Source: Streptomyces aureus
GTDB lineage: Bacteria > Actinomycetota > Actinomycetes > Streptomycetales > Streptomycetaceae
DNA: 64,000 nt
Reading direction: 5' to 3'
NCBI RefSeq assembly: GCF_000725495.1
Contig: NZ_JNZD01000030.1
Coordinates: forward strand, 1 to 64,000
Numbering within the stretch: position 1 is the stretch's first letter; the number at the start of each line of letters is the position of its first letter. A program made the position numbers and the translations under genes. The notes below the pieces were generated by a model that saw only the letters and a list, made by a program, of their open reading frames with translations, ran no database searches and was not told where the DNA came from. Positions 35,152 through 45,027 of this stretch are shown here, piece by piece.

Positions 35152-36498
35152 ATGGAGTTGCACACCACTGCCGGCCCCATCCCCGGGACGGACCCGACCG
35201 CCTCGTCCGGATGGCCCGTGTCCCGTCGTTACGCCTGGGTGGTCTTCGCCCTCAGTTTCGGTCTGCTGCTGTCGGACTACATGTCCCGGCAGGTCCTCAA
35301 CGCCGTCTTCCCGGACCTCAAGAGCGAGTGGCTGCTCACCGACGCGAAGCTCGGCACCCTCAGCAGCGTCGTCGCCCTCATGGTCGGCCTGCTCACCTTC
35401 CCGATGTCCCTGATGGCCGACCGCTGGGGCCGGGTCAAGAGCCTGCTGCTGGCCGCGGTGCTGTGGAGCGTGGCGACGCTCGGCTGCGCGGTCTCGGCGA
35501 GCTACGACCAGATGTTCGTCGGCCGGCTCTTCGTCGGCATCGGCGAGGCGGCCTACGGAAGTGTCGGCATCGCCGTCGTCCTGAGCATCTTCCCCATGGG
35601 CCTGCGGGCCACCCTGTCCGGCGCCTTCATAGCCGGCGGTGCCTTCGGCTCGGTCCTCGGTGTGTCGATCGGCGGCGCGGTCGCCCAGCACTTCGGCTGG
35701 CGCTGGGCGTTCGGCGCCATGGGCGTCTTCGGCCTGGTGCTGGCCGCGGTCTACGGCGTCGTCGTCACCGAGAAGAGGCTGACCCCGCCCGGCGGTTCGA
35801 CCGACGCCGAGCCCGGTCCCCAGGGACGGCTGCGCGCGCTGCTGCCGCGGCTGTTCTCCTCCGTCTCGGTGATCAGCGCCTACGTGGGCAGCGGACTCCA
35901 GTTGTTCGTCGCCGCCTCACTGATGGCCTGGCTGCCCAGCTACTTCAACCGCTACTACGACATGCCGACCGCGAAGGCCGGCGCGACCGCCGGGATCTTC
36001 ATCCTCGTCATCGGTGTCGGCATGATCGGCGGCGGCATCGTCTCCGACCGCCTCAGCCGGGCGTTCCCCATCCGCAAGTGGATGGTCGCCATCGGGTTCA
36101 GCATGGGCTCCCTCGTCCTGCTCATGGCGGCCTTCCGGCTGCCGACCGGTGCGCTCCAGCTGGCGGTCCTGGCCGCCGGTGCCCTGCTGTCGGCCGGCAC
36201 GGCGGGCCCCGCGACCGCGATGGTCGCCAACCTGACCCCGGCGTCCATCTCGGCGACCGCCTTCGCCACCCTCACCTTCGCCAACAGCCTGCTCGGACTC
36301 GCGCCCGGCCCCGCCGTCACGGGTGCGCTCGCCGACGGCTCGAGTCTGCTCGGCGCCCTGCGGATCGTCCCGCTCACGGCGCTCGCCGCCACCCTCGCCT
36401 TCCTGGTCGGCCGCCACTTCTACGAGCGCGACCTGCTCCGGCTGACGAGCGGACCCGCCCCGGAGGCGCGGCCCGAGGAGGCGGTGGTGACCGCGTGA
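35152..36498 (+). CDS. MFS permease (anion:cation symporter-like)
   Basis: 448 residues from ATG 35152, preferred because AGGTGA is five bases upstream; GTG 35143 and ATG 35146 are alternatives. About 12 membrane segments, with MADRWGRVKSLL after helix 2 and GEAAYGSVGIAVV near helix 4, as in the ACS/hexuronate-type importers of organic acids. Its stop codon overlaps the next start (GTGA). Probably imports the substrate of the cluster. Confidence 0.9.
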   Translation: MELHTTAGPIPGTDPTASSGWPVSRRYAWVVFALSFGLLLSDYMSRQVLNAVFPDLKSEWLLTDAKLGTLSSVVALMVGLLTFPMSLMADRWGRVKSLLLAAVLWSVATLGCAVSASYDQMFVGRLFVGIGEAAYGSVGIAVVLSIFPMGLRATLSGAFIAGGAFGSVLGVSIGGAVAQHFGWRWAFGAMGVFGLVLAAVYGVVVTEKRLTPPGGSTDAEPGPQGRLRALLPRLFSSVSVISAYVGSGLQLFVAASLMAWLPSYFNRYYDMPTAKAGATAGIFILVIGVGMIGGGIVSDRLSRAFPIRKWMVAIGFSMGSLVLLMAAFRLPTGALQLAVLAAGALLSAGTAGPATAMVANLTPASISATAFATLTFANSLLGLAPGPAVTGALADGSSLLGALRIVPLTALAATLAFLVGRHFYERDLLRLTSGPAPEARPEEAVVTA

Positions 36499-37073
36499 GC
36501 GCCTCGCCGGAACCGGTGGTCGTGATCGTCCCCGGACTGCGCGATCACGTGGCCGAGCACTGGCAGACCCTGCTGGCGGAGCGGCTGGCCGAGGCCGGCC
36601 GCACCGTCCGCACCGTCCCGCCGCTCACCGAGGACGGACTGAGCCGCGAGGCCCGGGTCGCGGTGCTCGACAAGGTGGTCGCCGAGGCCGAAGGACCCGT
36701 CGTGCTCGTCGCGCACAGCGCCGGGGTCATCACGACGGTCCACTGGGCCCAGGGAAGCACGGCACAGGTGCGCGGAGCGCTGCTCGTCACCCCGCCGGAC
36801 TTCGACACCCCGTTGCCCGAGGGCTATCCGACGCCCGAGGTGCTCGGCGAGAACGGCTGGACACCGGTCCCCCGGACCCCGCTGCCCTTCCCGAGTGTCG
36901 TCGCGGCCAGCGCGAACGACCCTCTCGGCAGCGCCGAGCGGGTGGCGGCGCTGGCCACCGACTGGGGCGCCGCCCTGGTGGAACTCGGCGAGGTCGGCCA
37001 TCTCAACCCCGCGTCCGGCTACGGCTCTTGGCCGCGGGCGGAAGAACTGCTCAGCGGCCTGGAAGCCGGCTGA
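36495..37073 (+). CDS. RBBP9/YdeN-type alpha/beta hydrolase
   Basis: 192 residues from GTG 36495, overlapping the MFS stop by four bases. The serine nucleophile lies in LVAHSAGVITT, with the catalytic Asp region in ASANDPLGSAER and His in GEVGHLNPASGYGSWP, the family hallmark. Small serine hydrolases of this type act on esters or thioesters. In context it may release a CoA or ester intermediate. Confidence 0.88.
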   Translation: MSASPEPVVVIVPGLRDHVAEHWQTLLAERLAEAGRTVRTVPPLTEDGLSREARVAVLDKVVAEAEGPVVLVAHSAGVITTVHWAQGSTAQVRGALLVTPPDFDTPLPEGYPTPEVLGENGWTPVPRTPLPFPSVVAASANDPLGSAERVAALATDWGAALVELGEVGHLNPASGYGSWPRAEELLSGLEAG

Positions 37074-37104
37074 CCCGCCGCGTCCAGCCCAGAAAGGCAC
37101 CCCG

Positions 37105-39105
37105 ATGAACACCGACACCGACCTGCTCTGGTCCCCCGGTCCCCGCGAGTTGGAGCACTCCAACGTCGCGGACTTCATGACCTGGGTGGGCGAGACCCGG
37201 GGACTCAGGTTCTCCGGCTACGCCGAGCTGTGGCGGTGGAGCTCCACCGACCTCGCGGGCTTCTGGTCGGCGGTGTGGGAGTTCTACGGGCTGGACGCGG
37301 TCAGCGGCTACGACCGGGTGCTGGGCGAGGCCTCGATGCCCGGCGCCGACTGGTTTCCCGGCGCCCGGCTGAACTTCGCCGAACGCTGCTTCGCCCGGGC
37401 CACGGACACCCGCCCCGCCCTCGTCTGCCTGACCGAGGACGGCACGCCCGAGGAGACCTCCTGGCAGGAACTGCGGCGGCAGGTCGCCGACGTGGCGGCG
37501 GCGCTGCGCGGGATGGGCGTGGAGCCCGGCGACCGCGTGGCCGGCTACCTCCCCAACCTGCGCCAGACCGTGGTGGCACTGCTCGCCACGGCCGCGGTCG
37601 GCGCCGTGTGGACGGCCTGCTCCCCGGACTTCGGCACCCCGAGCGTGCTCGCCCGGCTCCAGCAGGCCCGGCCCACCGTCCTCGTGGCGGCGGACGGCTG
37701 CCGCCACGGCGGCAGGACCTACGACAAACGCCCCGACGTCGCCGAACTCGTGGACGGCCTGCCTACCCTCCGTCATCTCCTCGTCGTCGACAGTCTCTTC
37801 CCGGCGCCCACCGAGCCGTGGTCCGCCCGGCCGGACGTGCGCCGGCACACCTGGTCCGCGCTGCCGACGGCGCAGGGCCCGCTCGCCTTCGCCGACGTGC
37901 CGTTCGGCCATCCCCTCTGGATCCTGTGGTCCTCGGGGACCACGGGCATCCCCAAGGGGATCGTGCAGAGTCACGGAGGCATCGTGGTGGAGCTGCTCAA
38001 GGCCCTGGGCCTGGGCGTCGACCTGCGCCCCGAGGACCGCTACCTCTTCATCACCTCCACCAGCTGGATGGTGTGGAACTTCCTGGTCGGCGGACTGCTG
38101 CACGGCAGCACCGTCGTCCTGTACGACGGCAGCCCGACGTATCCCGGTGTCGACGGCGCCTGGGAGATCGCCGAGCGGACGGGCGCGACCGTGCTCGGAC
38201 TGGGCGCGGCCTATCTGACCGCCGCGGAGAAGGCGGGCAGCCGCCCCGCGGACACCTACGGGCTCGGGAACCTGCGGACCGTCCTGCAGACCGGGTCGAC
38301 GCTGCCGCCGAGCACCTGGCACTGGGTCCACGAACGGCTGACACCGGGGGTGCGGCTCCAGTCCATCTGCGGCGGCACCGACGTGTGCTCGGTCCTCGCG
38401 GGGAGCACCCCGCTGCTGCCCGTGCGGGCCGGCCGGATCCAGGCCCCCGCCCTCGGCGTCGCCCTGGCCTCCTGGGACCCGGAGGGACGCCCGCTGACCG
38501 GTGAGCAGGGCGAGCTGGTGGTGACCGCACCGCTGCCGTCCATGCCGCTGCACTTCGTCGGCGACCCGGACGGCGCCCGTTACCGGGCCAGCTACTTCGA
38601 CACCTACCCCGGTGTCTGGCGGCACGGTGACTGGGTCACCGTGGACGCCGACCTCTCGGTCGTCGTCGCGGGCCGCTCCGACTCCACCCTGAACCGCTCG
38701 GGCGTGCGCATGGGGTCCGCCGACATCTACGCCGTGGTCGACCGGCTCCCCGAGATCGCCGACAGTCTCGTCCTCGGCGTCGAACAGCCCGACGGCGCCT
38801 ATTTCATGCCGCTGTTCGTCGTGCCCGCCGACGACGCGGAGCTGGACGACACCCTGCGCGCGAGAATCGTCTCGGCCATCAGGAGCGGGCTGTCCCCGCG
38901 CCATGTGCCCGACGTCATCGTGCGGGTCCCGGCCGTCCCGCGCACGCTCACCGGCAAGAAGCTCGAAGTCCCGGTCAAGCGGGTCCTCCAGGGCGCCCGC
39001 CCCGGCGAGGTGAGCAGCCCCGGGTCCGTCACTCATCCGGAGATGCTGACGTGGTTCGCGGAGTTCGCGGCCCGCGAGGCGGGTGCGGGGCGGCTTCGCT
39101 CGTGA
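37105..39105 (+). CDS. Acetoacetate-CoA ligase
   Basis: 666 residues, normal length. The ACAS-type N-terminus (MTWVGETRGLRFSGYAELWRWS region) and FPGARLNFAE distinguish it from acetyl-CoA synthetases. AMP-binding motifs: ILWSSGTTGIPKGIVQSHGG, VWRHGDWV, GRSDSTLNRSGVRMG and the terminal Lys in RTLTGKKLEVP. Converts acetoacetate, ATP and CoA to acetoacetyl-CoA. Last gene of the run, 31 bases after the hydrolase, and the natural partner of the BKACE enzyme that releases acetoacetate. Confidence 0.95.
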   Translation: MNTDTDLLWSPGPRELEHSNVADFMTWVGETRGLRFSGYAELWRWSSTDLAGFWSAVWEFYGLDAVSGYDRVLGEASMPGADWFPGARLNFAERCFARATDTRPALVCLTEDGTPEETSWQELRRQVADVAAALRGMGVEPGDRVAGYLPNLRQTVVALLATAAVGAVWTACSPDFGTPSVLARLQQARPTVLVAADGCRHGGRTYDKRPDVAELVDGLPTLRHLLVVDSLFPAPTEPWSARPDVRRHTWSALPTAQGPLAFADVPFGHPLWILWSSGTTGIPKGIVQSHGGIVVELLKALGLGVDLRPEDRYLFITSTSWMVWNFLVGGLLHGSTVVLYDGSPTYPGVDGAWEIAERTGATVLGLGAAYLTAAEKAGSRPADTYGLGNLRTVLQTGSTLPPSTWHWVHERLTPGVRLQSICGGTDVCSVLAGSTPLLPVRAGRIQAPALGVALASWDPEGRPLTGEQGELVVTAPLPSMPLHFVGDPDGARYRASYFDTYPGVWRHGDWVTVDADLSVVVAGRSDSTLNRSGVRMGSADIYAVVDRLPEIADSLVLGVEQPDGAYFMPLFVVPADDAELDDTLRARIVSAIRSGLSPRHVPDVIVRVPAVPRTLTGKKLEVPVKRVLQGARPGEVSSPGSVTHPEMLTWFAEFAAREAGAGRLRS

Positions 39106-39289
39106 ACGACATTCGTGATCATCCACCAGTCAAAGGCGATCAATTCAACGCCTCCCGAAGTGCTCTTCGGCGCTCCTTCCGCCAGTCCCGAAACAACCCG
39201 GCCGCCCACTGCGGACGGTCCGTAGGGTCCGGGTCACCGGCCGGTCGGGAACTCCTCCGTCCGCGCGGTGACCCGAAGGAGACATCGGT

Positions 39290-39664
39290 ATGGCAAATGT
39301 GGAGATCTCCCTCAAGGAGACGATGACGTCGATCGAGGGCGCGCTGGGCGTGGCCCTCGTCGACTACACGAGCGGCATGGCCCTGGGCACGCTGGGGGGC
39401 GGCAAGGACCTCGACCTCAACGTCGCCGCGGCCGGCAACACCGACGTGGTCCGTGCCAAGGTGCGCACCATGGAGCACCTCGGGCTCAAGAGCAAGATCG
39501 AGGACGTACTCATCACGCTCTCGGGTCAGTACCACCTGATCCGGCCGCTCACGGGCCGCGACGGCAACGGCCTGTTCCTGTACCTCGTGCTCAACAAGGC
39601 GACGTCCAACCTCGCCATGGCCCGCCACCAGCTCGCGCGCATCGAAGCCGAACTAGAGGTGTAG
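39290..39664 (+). CDS. Roadblock/LC7-like conserved protein
   Basis: 124 residues. Closely follows a conserved streptomycete protein pattern: SIEGALGVALVDYTSGMALGTLGG, VVRAKVRTMEHLGL, DVLITLSGQYHLIRPL, NGLFLYLVLNK. The size and alternating pattern suit a roadblock/LC7 fold, which often partners small GTPases in conservon-like systems. No GTPase is adjacent here. GAAGGAG precedes the ATG. Confidence 0.85.
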   Translation: MANVEISLKETMTSIEGALGVALVDYTSGMALGTLGGGKDLDLNVAAAGNTDVVRAKVRTMEHLGLKSKIEDVLITLSGQYHLIRPLTGRDGNGLFLYLVLNKATSNLAMARHQLARIEAELEV

Positions 39665-39686
39665 ACAGCCACGTCCTCCGCGCCTT

Positions 39687-39755
39687 CGCATGCCCACGAC
39701 TTGAAGACTTCTTCAATTAGGTAAATCCAGATCGAGTCAATCACGTGGGCATGCG
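39687..39755. promoter_or_regulatory. Nested 12-bp and 7-bp dyads upstream of ArsR gene
   Basis: CGCATGCCCACG (39687-39698) and CGTGGGCATGCG (39744-39755) are perfect 12-bp inverted repeats. Inside lies a perfect TTGAAGA-CT-TCTTCAA dyad (39701-39716) in an AT-rich stretch. It starts 22 bases after the roadblock stop codon and ends 111 bases before the ArsR start. Either a terminator-like structure or an operator for the ArsR protein. Confidence 0.6.
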
Positions 39756-39866
39756 GAGGCGGAGCCGCCAGGATCGGTCTTCGGGCACGGTTCGCGGCGG
39801 GCGGGCGGACGACCACCGCACGAGCCGGAGAAACAGCCCGTCCCCAGGCGGCAGGGAGCGAACGAT

Positions 39867-40289
39867 TTGACCAGGCAGGTTCCCCTCTACCAGGCCAAGG
39901 CCGAGTTCTTCCGCATGCTCGGACACCCTGTGCGCATCCGCGTCCTGGAACTGCTGCAGACCGGCCCGGTGTCCGTGCGTGACCTGCTCAGCGAGATCGA
40001 GGTCGAACCGTCCAACCTGTCGCAGCAACTGGCGGTGCTGCGCCGCTCGGGCATCGTGGTGTCCATCCGCGAGGGCTCGACCGTCAGTTACGCGCTCGCG
40101 GGCGGCGACGTGGCGGAACTGCTGCGCGCCGCCCGCCGCATTCTCACCGAACTGCTCGCCGGACAGACCGAGTTGCTGGCCGAGCTGCGGCAGGCCGACG
40201 ACGACCCGGTCCTGCCCCCCGGTCCGCGCGAGGCGGACCTCGTCGTCACCCGCTCCGCGCGGCCCTCACCCGCCGTGCGCGGACGCTGA
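39867..40289 (+). CDS. ArsR/SmtB-family regulator
   Basis: 140 residues from TTG 39867, with GGGAG nine bases upstream; no ATG or GTG fits the conserved N-terminus. Winged HTH: AEFFRMLGHPVRIRVLELL, VSVRDLLSEIEVEPSNLSQQLAVLRRSGIV, and the basic wing REGSTVSYAL. No Cys residues, so not a thiolate metal sensor of the classical type. Next to the nested dyads at 39687-39755. Target unknown. Confidence 0.9.
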   Translation: MTRQVPLYQAKAEFFRMLGHPVRIRVLELLQTGPVSVRDLLSEIEVEPSNLSQQLAVLRRSGIVVSIREGSTVSYALAGGDVAELLRAARRILTELLAGQTELLAELRQADDDPVLPPGPREADLVVTRSARPSPAVRGR

Positions 40290-40319
40290 CGGCCGCCCCG
40301 GACGCGCCGTCGGGGCCCC

Positions 40320-41294
40320 TCAGGCCCAGCCCTTGCGCGCGGCGTGCCAGCCGAGCTGGATGCGGCTCTCGGCACCGGCCCGCGCCATCAGCTCACCGAT
40401 CCGCCGCTGCACGGTCCGCCGGGACACTCCGAGACGGGCCCCCACCGCCTGGTCGGTGAGCCCAGCGAGCACGAGGGCCAGCATCCGGGCGTCGAACTCG
40501 TCTATCTCGTCCGGGCGTTGCTCCACGAGGCCGTCTCCCGCCGTGTGCGGCGACAGGGGGTACGCCTGCTCCCAGGCCAGCTCAAAATAGGCGACGAGGG
40601 CGTCCAGCAGCCCTCCCGGGTGCACCAGCACCGAGTCCGCGGCGGTGTTGCGGCCGCTGAACAGGGGCAGCATGGCCAGGTCGTGGTCCGCGATCATCAG
40701 CTTGACCGGCACCTCGTCGGCGACCCCGATCTGCTGTCCTTCGGCCAGCACGGCGAGGGCCTGGGCGACCACGCCCGGTTCGGTCAGCGCGTCCCGGTGC
40801 AGGATCGTCCGGTAGAGCACGCCCCGGCGGATCCCGGCCCCCTCCGCGGTGTTGTCGTCGCGCGTGACGACGCGCTGTTCGGGGACCATCATCGAGCGCA
40901 CCTCGTGCCGGGCGGACTCCTGGAGCTGCCGGAACCGGTGCCGCACGGCGTCGATGTCGCTGATCACCTCCACCACGCCGCCCTCGGCTCCGGTGCGGTG
41001 CTGCTCCGCCAGGGTGAGCACCGCATGCTCCGCCGCGCTCAACTCGTCGCGGCGGCGCCGCAGTTCGCCACCCAGCGCGACCGCGGGAGGCGCGGCCACG
41101 AACAGCGTCTCGGAGCCCTCGACCGGCTGGGGCACGACGAGGCCCCGCTCGGCCAGGGCGGTGATCAGGTCGTGCGTCTCGGGCTCGGGACGGCCGCTGT
41201 GGACCGCCAGTTCGGCGACGGCCGCCCGTCCGCGCGCCACCAGGAGACGGTAGATCTCCTCCTCGGCCGGACCGAGACCGAGCGCGGCGAGCAT
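40320..41294 (-). CDS. TrmB-like/LuxR-type HTH regulator
   Basis: 324 residues from ATG 41294, with AAGGAG eight bases upstream. The N-terminal winged helix ([30 protein letters not shown]) is TrmB-like. The middle part (about 100-245) resembles phospholipase D-like or sugar-sensing regions of such regulators. The C-terminus has a LuxR HTH ([32 protein letters not shown]). This two-HTH layout is common in streptomycetes and target genes are generally unknown. Convergent with the ArsR gene. Confidence 0.88.
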   Translation of the reverse strand: MLAALGLGPAEEEIYRLLVARGRAAVAELAVHSGRPEPETHDLITALAERGLVVPQPVEGSETLFVAAPPAVALGGELRRRRDELSAAEHAVLTLAEQHRTGAEGGVVEVISDIDAVRHRFRQLQESARHEVRSMMVPEQRVVTRDDNTAEGAGIRRGVLYRTILHRDALTEPGVVAQALAVLAEGQQIGVADEVPVKLMIADHDLAMLPLFSGRNTAADSVLVHPGGLLDALVAYFELAWEQAYPLSPHTAGDGLVEQRPDEIDEFDARMLALVLAGLTDQAVGARLGVSRRTVQRRIGELMARAGAESRIQLGWHAARKGWA

Positions 41295-41495
41295 GGGCCA
41301 CTCCTTGAAGTCGGCTGGTGGGGGCCGGGCGGGGCGCCGCCGGGGAGGCACGCGTTCCGCTCGCTCCCCAGGTCTACTTCACCGCCGGGGCCCCTGTCAC
41401 CTCCGCGTGAGGCAGTTGCCCGCATCGCCCGAAGTGTGTGTCCGGACGAGGCCGCCGAAGGGGCATTGTCAGTGGTGGCAGGCAGGATGGCGGGT

Positions 41496-43580
41496 ATGAC
41501 AACACCTGTTGCAGTGATCGTGGACGCCGTCGCCTACGCGCAGGCGGTCGAGGACGCGGTGAAGGCGTCCGCCGCCTACTACGCGGGCGGCACCTCCGTG
41601 CTCGACGACGACGCGTACGACCGGCTGGTGCGGGGCATCGCCGCGTGGGAGGCCGCCCATCCCGATCAGGTGCTGCCCGAGTCGCCGACCGGAAAGGTCG
41701 CCGGCGGCGCCGTCGAGGGGGACGTTCCGCACACGGTGCCGATGCTCAGCCTGGACAACGTCTTCTCGGCCGAGGAGTTCACCGCCTGGACGGCGTCGCT
41801 GGCCCGGCGTACCGGTCACGAGGTGGAGCGGTTCAGCGTCGAGCCCAAGCTCGACGGCCTCGCCATCGCCGCGCGCTACCACCAGGGCCGGCTCACCCGA
41901 CTGATCACCCGCGGGGACGGCACCGCAGGTGAGGACGTCTCGCACGCGATCGGCACGGTCGAGGGCCTGCCCGGCGAGCTCGCCGAGCCCCTCACCCTGG
42001 AGGTACGCGGCGAGGTCCTGATGACGACGGCGCAGTTCGAGCACGCCAACGAGGTGCGCACCGCGCACGGCGGGCAGCCCTTCGCGAACCCGCGCAACGC
42101 GGCGGCGGGCACACTGCGGGCCAAGGAGCGCGCCTACACCGTTCCGATGACCTTCTTCGGCTACGGACTGCTGCCGGTGCCCGGCACCGACGCGGACACG
42201 GCCGCCGGGCTCGACGACCTCGCGCACAGCGAACTGATGGCGCGGGCGGCCGGGCTGGGCGTGAACACCACCGCGAGCACGGCCGTCCCCGGCATCACGG
42301 CGGCGTCCGTCGAGCAGGTGCTGGCCCGCGTCCAGGAGATCGCGGCGCTGCGCGCCGAGCTGCCGTTCGGGATCGACGGGATCGTCGTCAAGGCCGACCT
42401 GGCGGCCGACCAGCGGGCCGCGGGGTCCGGCTCGCGCGCGCCGCGCTGGGCGATCGCCTACAAGCTCCCGGCCGTCGAGAAGATCACCCGGCTGCTCGAG
42501 GTCGAGTGGAACGTCGGACGTACGGGCATCATCGCCCCGCGCGGCGTGCTGGAGCCGGTCGAGATCGACGGCTCGACCATCACGTACGCGACCCTCCACA
42601 ACCCGGCGGACATCACGCGGCGCGATCTGCGGCTCGGCGACCATGTGATGGTCCACCGCGCCGGGGACGTCATCCCCCGGATCGAGGCGCCTGTGGCCCA
42701 TCTGCGCACGGGTGAGGAACAGCCCATCGTCTTCCCCGAGTCGTGCCCGAACTGCGGTTCCGGCATCGACACCAGCGAGCAGCGCTGGCGCTGCGAGCAG
42801 GGCCGCAACTGCCATCTGGTCGCCGCGCTCTCGTACGCCGCGGGCCGCGACCAGCTCGACATCGAGGGACTCGGCCACACCCGGGTGGTGCAGCTCGTCG
42901 AGGGCGGTCTGGTGACCGATCTCGCCGGTCTCTTCGCTCTGACCCGCGAGCAGCTCCTCGGTCTGGAGCGGATGGGCGAGACCAGCACCGACAACCTCCT
43001 CGCGGCGATCGAGACGGCCAAGGGCCGGCCGCTGTCCCGGGTGCTGTGCGCGCTCGGGGTGCGCGGCACGGGCCGGTCGATGTCCCGGCGCATCGCCCGG
43101 TACTTCGCGACGATGGACGCGATCCGCGCGGCGGACGCGGAAACGATCCAGCGGGTCGAGGGCATCGGCACGGAGAAGGCGCCCTCGATCGTGGCGGAAC
43201 TGGCCGAGCTCGCGCCGCTCATCGACCGGCTCGTCGCCGCCGGGGTCAACATGACCGAGCCCGGGGCCACCCCGCCGCCCGCACCCGGCGAGGAAGGCGC
43301 CGAGGCGGCGGAGGGCGGGGCGGCCGGCGGTCCGCTGGCCGGGATGACGGTGGTGGTCACCGGCGCGATGACCGGGGCGCTGGAACAGCTCAGCCGCAAC
43401 CAGATGAACGAGCTCATCGAGCGGGCCGGCGGCCGCTCCTCCTCCAGCGTGTCGAAGAAGACGACCCTGGTCGTCGCGGGAGAGGGCGCCGGGTCCAAGC
43501 GTGCCAAGGCCGAGACCCTGGGGATCAGGCTGGCGGCGCCGGAGGAGTTCGCCGAGCTGATCGCCGACTTCCTCTCCTGA
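41496..43580 (+). CDS. ligA: NAD-dependent DNA ligase LigA
   Basis: 694 residues from ATG 41496 (ATG 41487 would add three). Adenylation motif VEPKLDG with the active Lys at 118, [29 protein letters not shown], then OB fold, four-Cys zinc region (CPNC ... [10 protein letters not shown]), helix-hairpin-helix repeats and a C-terminal BRCT domain. Seals nicks using NAD+. The zinc segment ends NCHLVA rather than the common CPAQ, and a Glu/Ala/Pro-rich insert precedes BRCT. It may be a second LigA, since no other ligase-region genes are nearby. Confidence 0.93.
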   Translation: MTTPVAVIVDAVAYAQAVEDAVKASAAYYAGGTSVLDDDAYDRLVRGIAAWEAAHPDQVLPESPTGKVAGGAVEGDVPHTVPMLSLDNVFSAEEFTAWTASLARRTGHEVERFSVEPKLDGLAIAARYHQGRLTRLITRGDGTAGEDVSHAIGTVEGLPGELAEPLTLEVRGEVLMTTAQFEHANEVRTAHGGQPFANPRNAAAGTLRAKERAYTVPMTFFGYGLLPVPGTDADTAAGLDDLAHSELMARAAGLGVNTTASTAVPGITAASVEQVLARVQEIAALRAELPFGIDGIVVKADLAADQRAAGSGSRAPRWAIAYKLPAVEKITRLLEVEWNVGRTGIIAPRGVLEPVEIDGSTITYATLHNPADITRRDLRLGDHVMVHRAGDVIPRIEAPVAHLRTGEEQPIVFPESCPNCGSGIDTSEQRWRCEQGRNCHLVAALSYAAGRDQLDIEGLGHTRVVQLVEGGLVTDLAGLFALTREQLLGLERMGETSTDNLLAAIETAKGRPLSRVLCALGVRGTGRSMSRRIARYFATMDAIRAADAETIQRVEGIGTEKAPSIVAELAELAPLIDRLVAAGVNMTEPGATPPPAPGEEGAEAAEGGAAGGPLAGMTVVVTGAMTGALEQLSRNQMNELIERAGGRSSSSVSKKTTLVVAGEGAGSKRAKAETLGIRLAAPEEFAELIADFLS

Positions 43581-43653
43581 CGCCAGCTCTCCGGGAGGGT
43601 TCGCCCCCTCCCGGCCGCCACCCACCCGGAGCTGTGCCTCGCGGCCGCGGGCC

Positions 43654-43773
43654 ACGGGGCCGTCCTTCGTGACCGCCGCCCGCGCGGAGCTGTCCCTCCC
43701 GGCCGCCAACCACGCGGAGCCATCCCTCGCGACCGCCACCCGTGCGGAGCTATTCCTTGCGGCCGAAGCCCCC
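43654..43773. repeat. Four 30-bp tandem repeats over GNAT stop codon
   Basis: GCGGAGC recurs at 43684, 43714 and 43744, exactly 30 bp apart, with a diverged unit at 43654. Units share the GTCCCTC and CGCCAACC-like parts. The GNAT stop codon (43750) lies in the last unit. Upstream sequence from 43612 may hold a fifth decayed unit. Confidence 0.8.
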
Positions 43774-44322
43774 GCGGGGCGCGCCGACCCGCCGGGCCAG
43801 CACCTGGCCCGGCCAGGCCCCGGACAGGAACGGCTCGGTGGGGGTGAATCCCTGGCGCTCGTAGAACGCCACGAGTTCGCCTCCGCCGCCCGCCCAGCAG
43901 TCGACCCGCAGCAGCTCGACGCCGGCCCGCCGGGTCTCCTCGGCGGCGTGGGCCAGCAGGGCGGCCCCGATGCCCCGGCCCTCGTACCGGCGGTCGGACA
44001 CCAGCAGCCTGACGTAGCGCTCGGGTTCCCCGGCGGGCTCGATCGGCATCTGCGGATTTGGCCCGTTGTCGAGGACCACCGCTCCGACGGGCGTCCCGTC
44101 CGCCTCGGCGAGGAAGGCCGCGTTCTCGGTCATGTACCGGTGGACCAGCTCCACCATGCGCGACGACGTCGAGAACGGGGTCGTGCCCCACTGCTCGGTG
44201 TTGCCGCGGGCGTTCATCCAGACCACCGCTCCGTCGAGCATGTCCAGGATCGCCGGTGCGTCGGACGGGCCGCCCGGCCTGATCCCTATCTCCCGCGAGA
44301 TGTTCCGCTCTGTCTCGTTCAC
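43750..44322 (-). CDS. GNAT-family N-acetyltransferase
   Basis: 190 residues, GTG start. GNAT fold with the acetyl-CoA loop VSDRRYEGRGIGAALLAHA and a C-terminal LVAFYERQGFTP. N-terminal IRPGGPSDAPAILDML is typical. TAGGCT six bases before the GTG marks a leaderless transcript. Substrate unknown. Tandem repeats cover its 3' end. Confidence 0.87.
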   Translation of the reverse strand: MNETERNISREIGIRPGGPSDAPAILDMLDGAVVWMNARGNTEQWGTTPFSTSSRMVELVHRYMTENAAFLAEADGTPVGAVVLDNGPNPQMPIEPAGEPERYVRLLVSDRRYEGRGIGAALLAHAAEETRRAGVELLRVDCWAGGGGELVAFYERQGFTPTEPFLSGAWPGQVLARRVGAPRGGFGRKE

Positions 44323-44328
44323 GCCGGA

Positions 44329-44334
44329 AGCCTA
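44329..44334 (-). promoter_or_regulatory. -10 box TAGGCT, leaderless GNAT gene
   Basis: TAGGCT on the minus strand ends 6 bases before GTG 44322, and there is no ribosome binding site. Confidence 0.55.
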
Positions 44335-44444
44335 GGCGGCACGGGTGGGCCGCCACAGGTCCTGTCGCCGGAAGGATCACCGCCGGCGAGCCGGCCGGCC
44401 CGTCGGTGTCCATGGTCGGACGTCGGCCGGGTTCCGGGCGGATG

Positions 44445-44855
44445 CTAGGCGCAGGACGGGCACAGCCCCCGGTAGGTGACCTCGACGGCGGCCACGGTGA
44501 ATCCGAAGCGTTCCGTCGCCGGCAGGTCGGCCAGCGGGTTGCCGGTCGGGTGGACGTCACGGACGGTGCCGCAGCTGGAGCACACCAGGTGCTGGTGCGG
44601 GTGGTGCGCGTTCGGGTCGTAGCGCTTGGCCCGCCCGTCGGTGGAGACCTCGATGACCTCACCGAGCGAGACCAGTTCTCCCAAGGCGTTGTAGACGGTC
44701 GCCCGGGAGATCTCGGGCAGCCGCTCGACCGCGCGGGCGTGCACCTCGTCGGCGGTGAGGTGCACGTGGTCGCCGTCGAGGACCTCCGCAACGACTCGCC
44801 GCTGGGAGGTCATGCGCCAGCCGCGCCCTCGCAGTCGTTCCAGCAGGTCACTCAT
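44445..44855 (-). CDS. furA: Fur/PerR-family regulator (FurA-like)
   Basis: 136 residues. Winged HTH with MTSQRRVVAEVL, ADEVHARAVERLPEISRATVYNAL, then the metal site HHPHQHLVCSSCG and the closing CPSC pair. The two CxxC pairs bind structural zinc and the His/Asp sites sense iron or peroxide. AAAGGTGA precedes the ATG. Divergent from katG, as expected for a regulator of catalase-peroxidase. In S. coelicolor and S. reticuli FurA/FurS represses its katG-type gene. Here the genes face away from each other instead of forming an operon. Confidence 0.92.
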   Translation of the reverse strand: MSDLLERLRGRGWRMTSQRRVVAEVLDGDHVHLTADEVHARAVERLPEISRATVYNALGELVSLGEVIEVSTDGRAKRYDPNAHHPHQHLVCSSCGTVRDVHPTGNPLADLPATERFGFTVAAVEVTYRGLCPSCA

Positions 44856-44942
44856 ATCGGTTCACCTTTTCGGGATCAGTGGGAACCCGCAGTTTATCTG
44901 TGCGCATCCTGGGTCCGATCGGATATGGGTCTGGTGTCCTTC

Positions 44943-44970
44943 TTGACTTGGACTCTGTCCATCGTAGGAT
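44943..44970 (+). promoter_or_regulatory. katG-side promoter with Fur-type dyad in spacer
   Basis: TTGACT (44943-44948) and TAGGAT (44965-44970) are 16 bases apart. The spacer holds TGGAC-TCT-GTCCA (44949-44961), a perfect dyad that a Fur-type repressor could use to block RNA polymerase. The start is expected near 44977, over 450 bases before katG. Confidence 0.6.
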
Positions 44971-45027
44971 CGGTTTTGGCACTGGCCAAGGGACAAGAAC
45001 ACTTCGGTACGGGCAGGAGAGACACAG

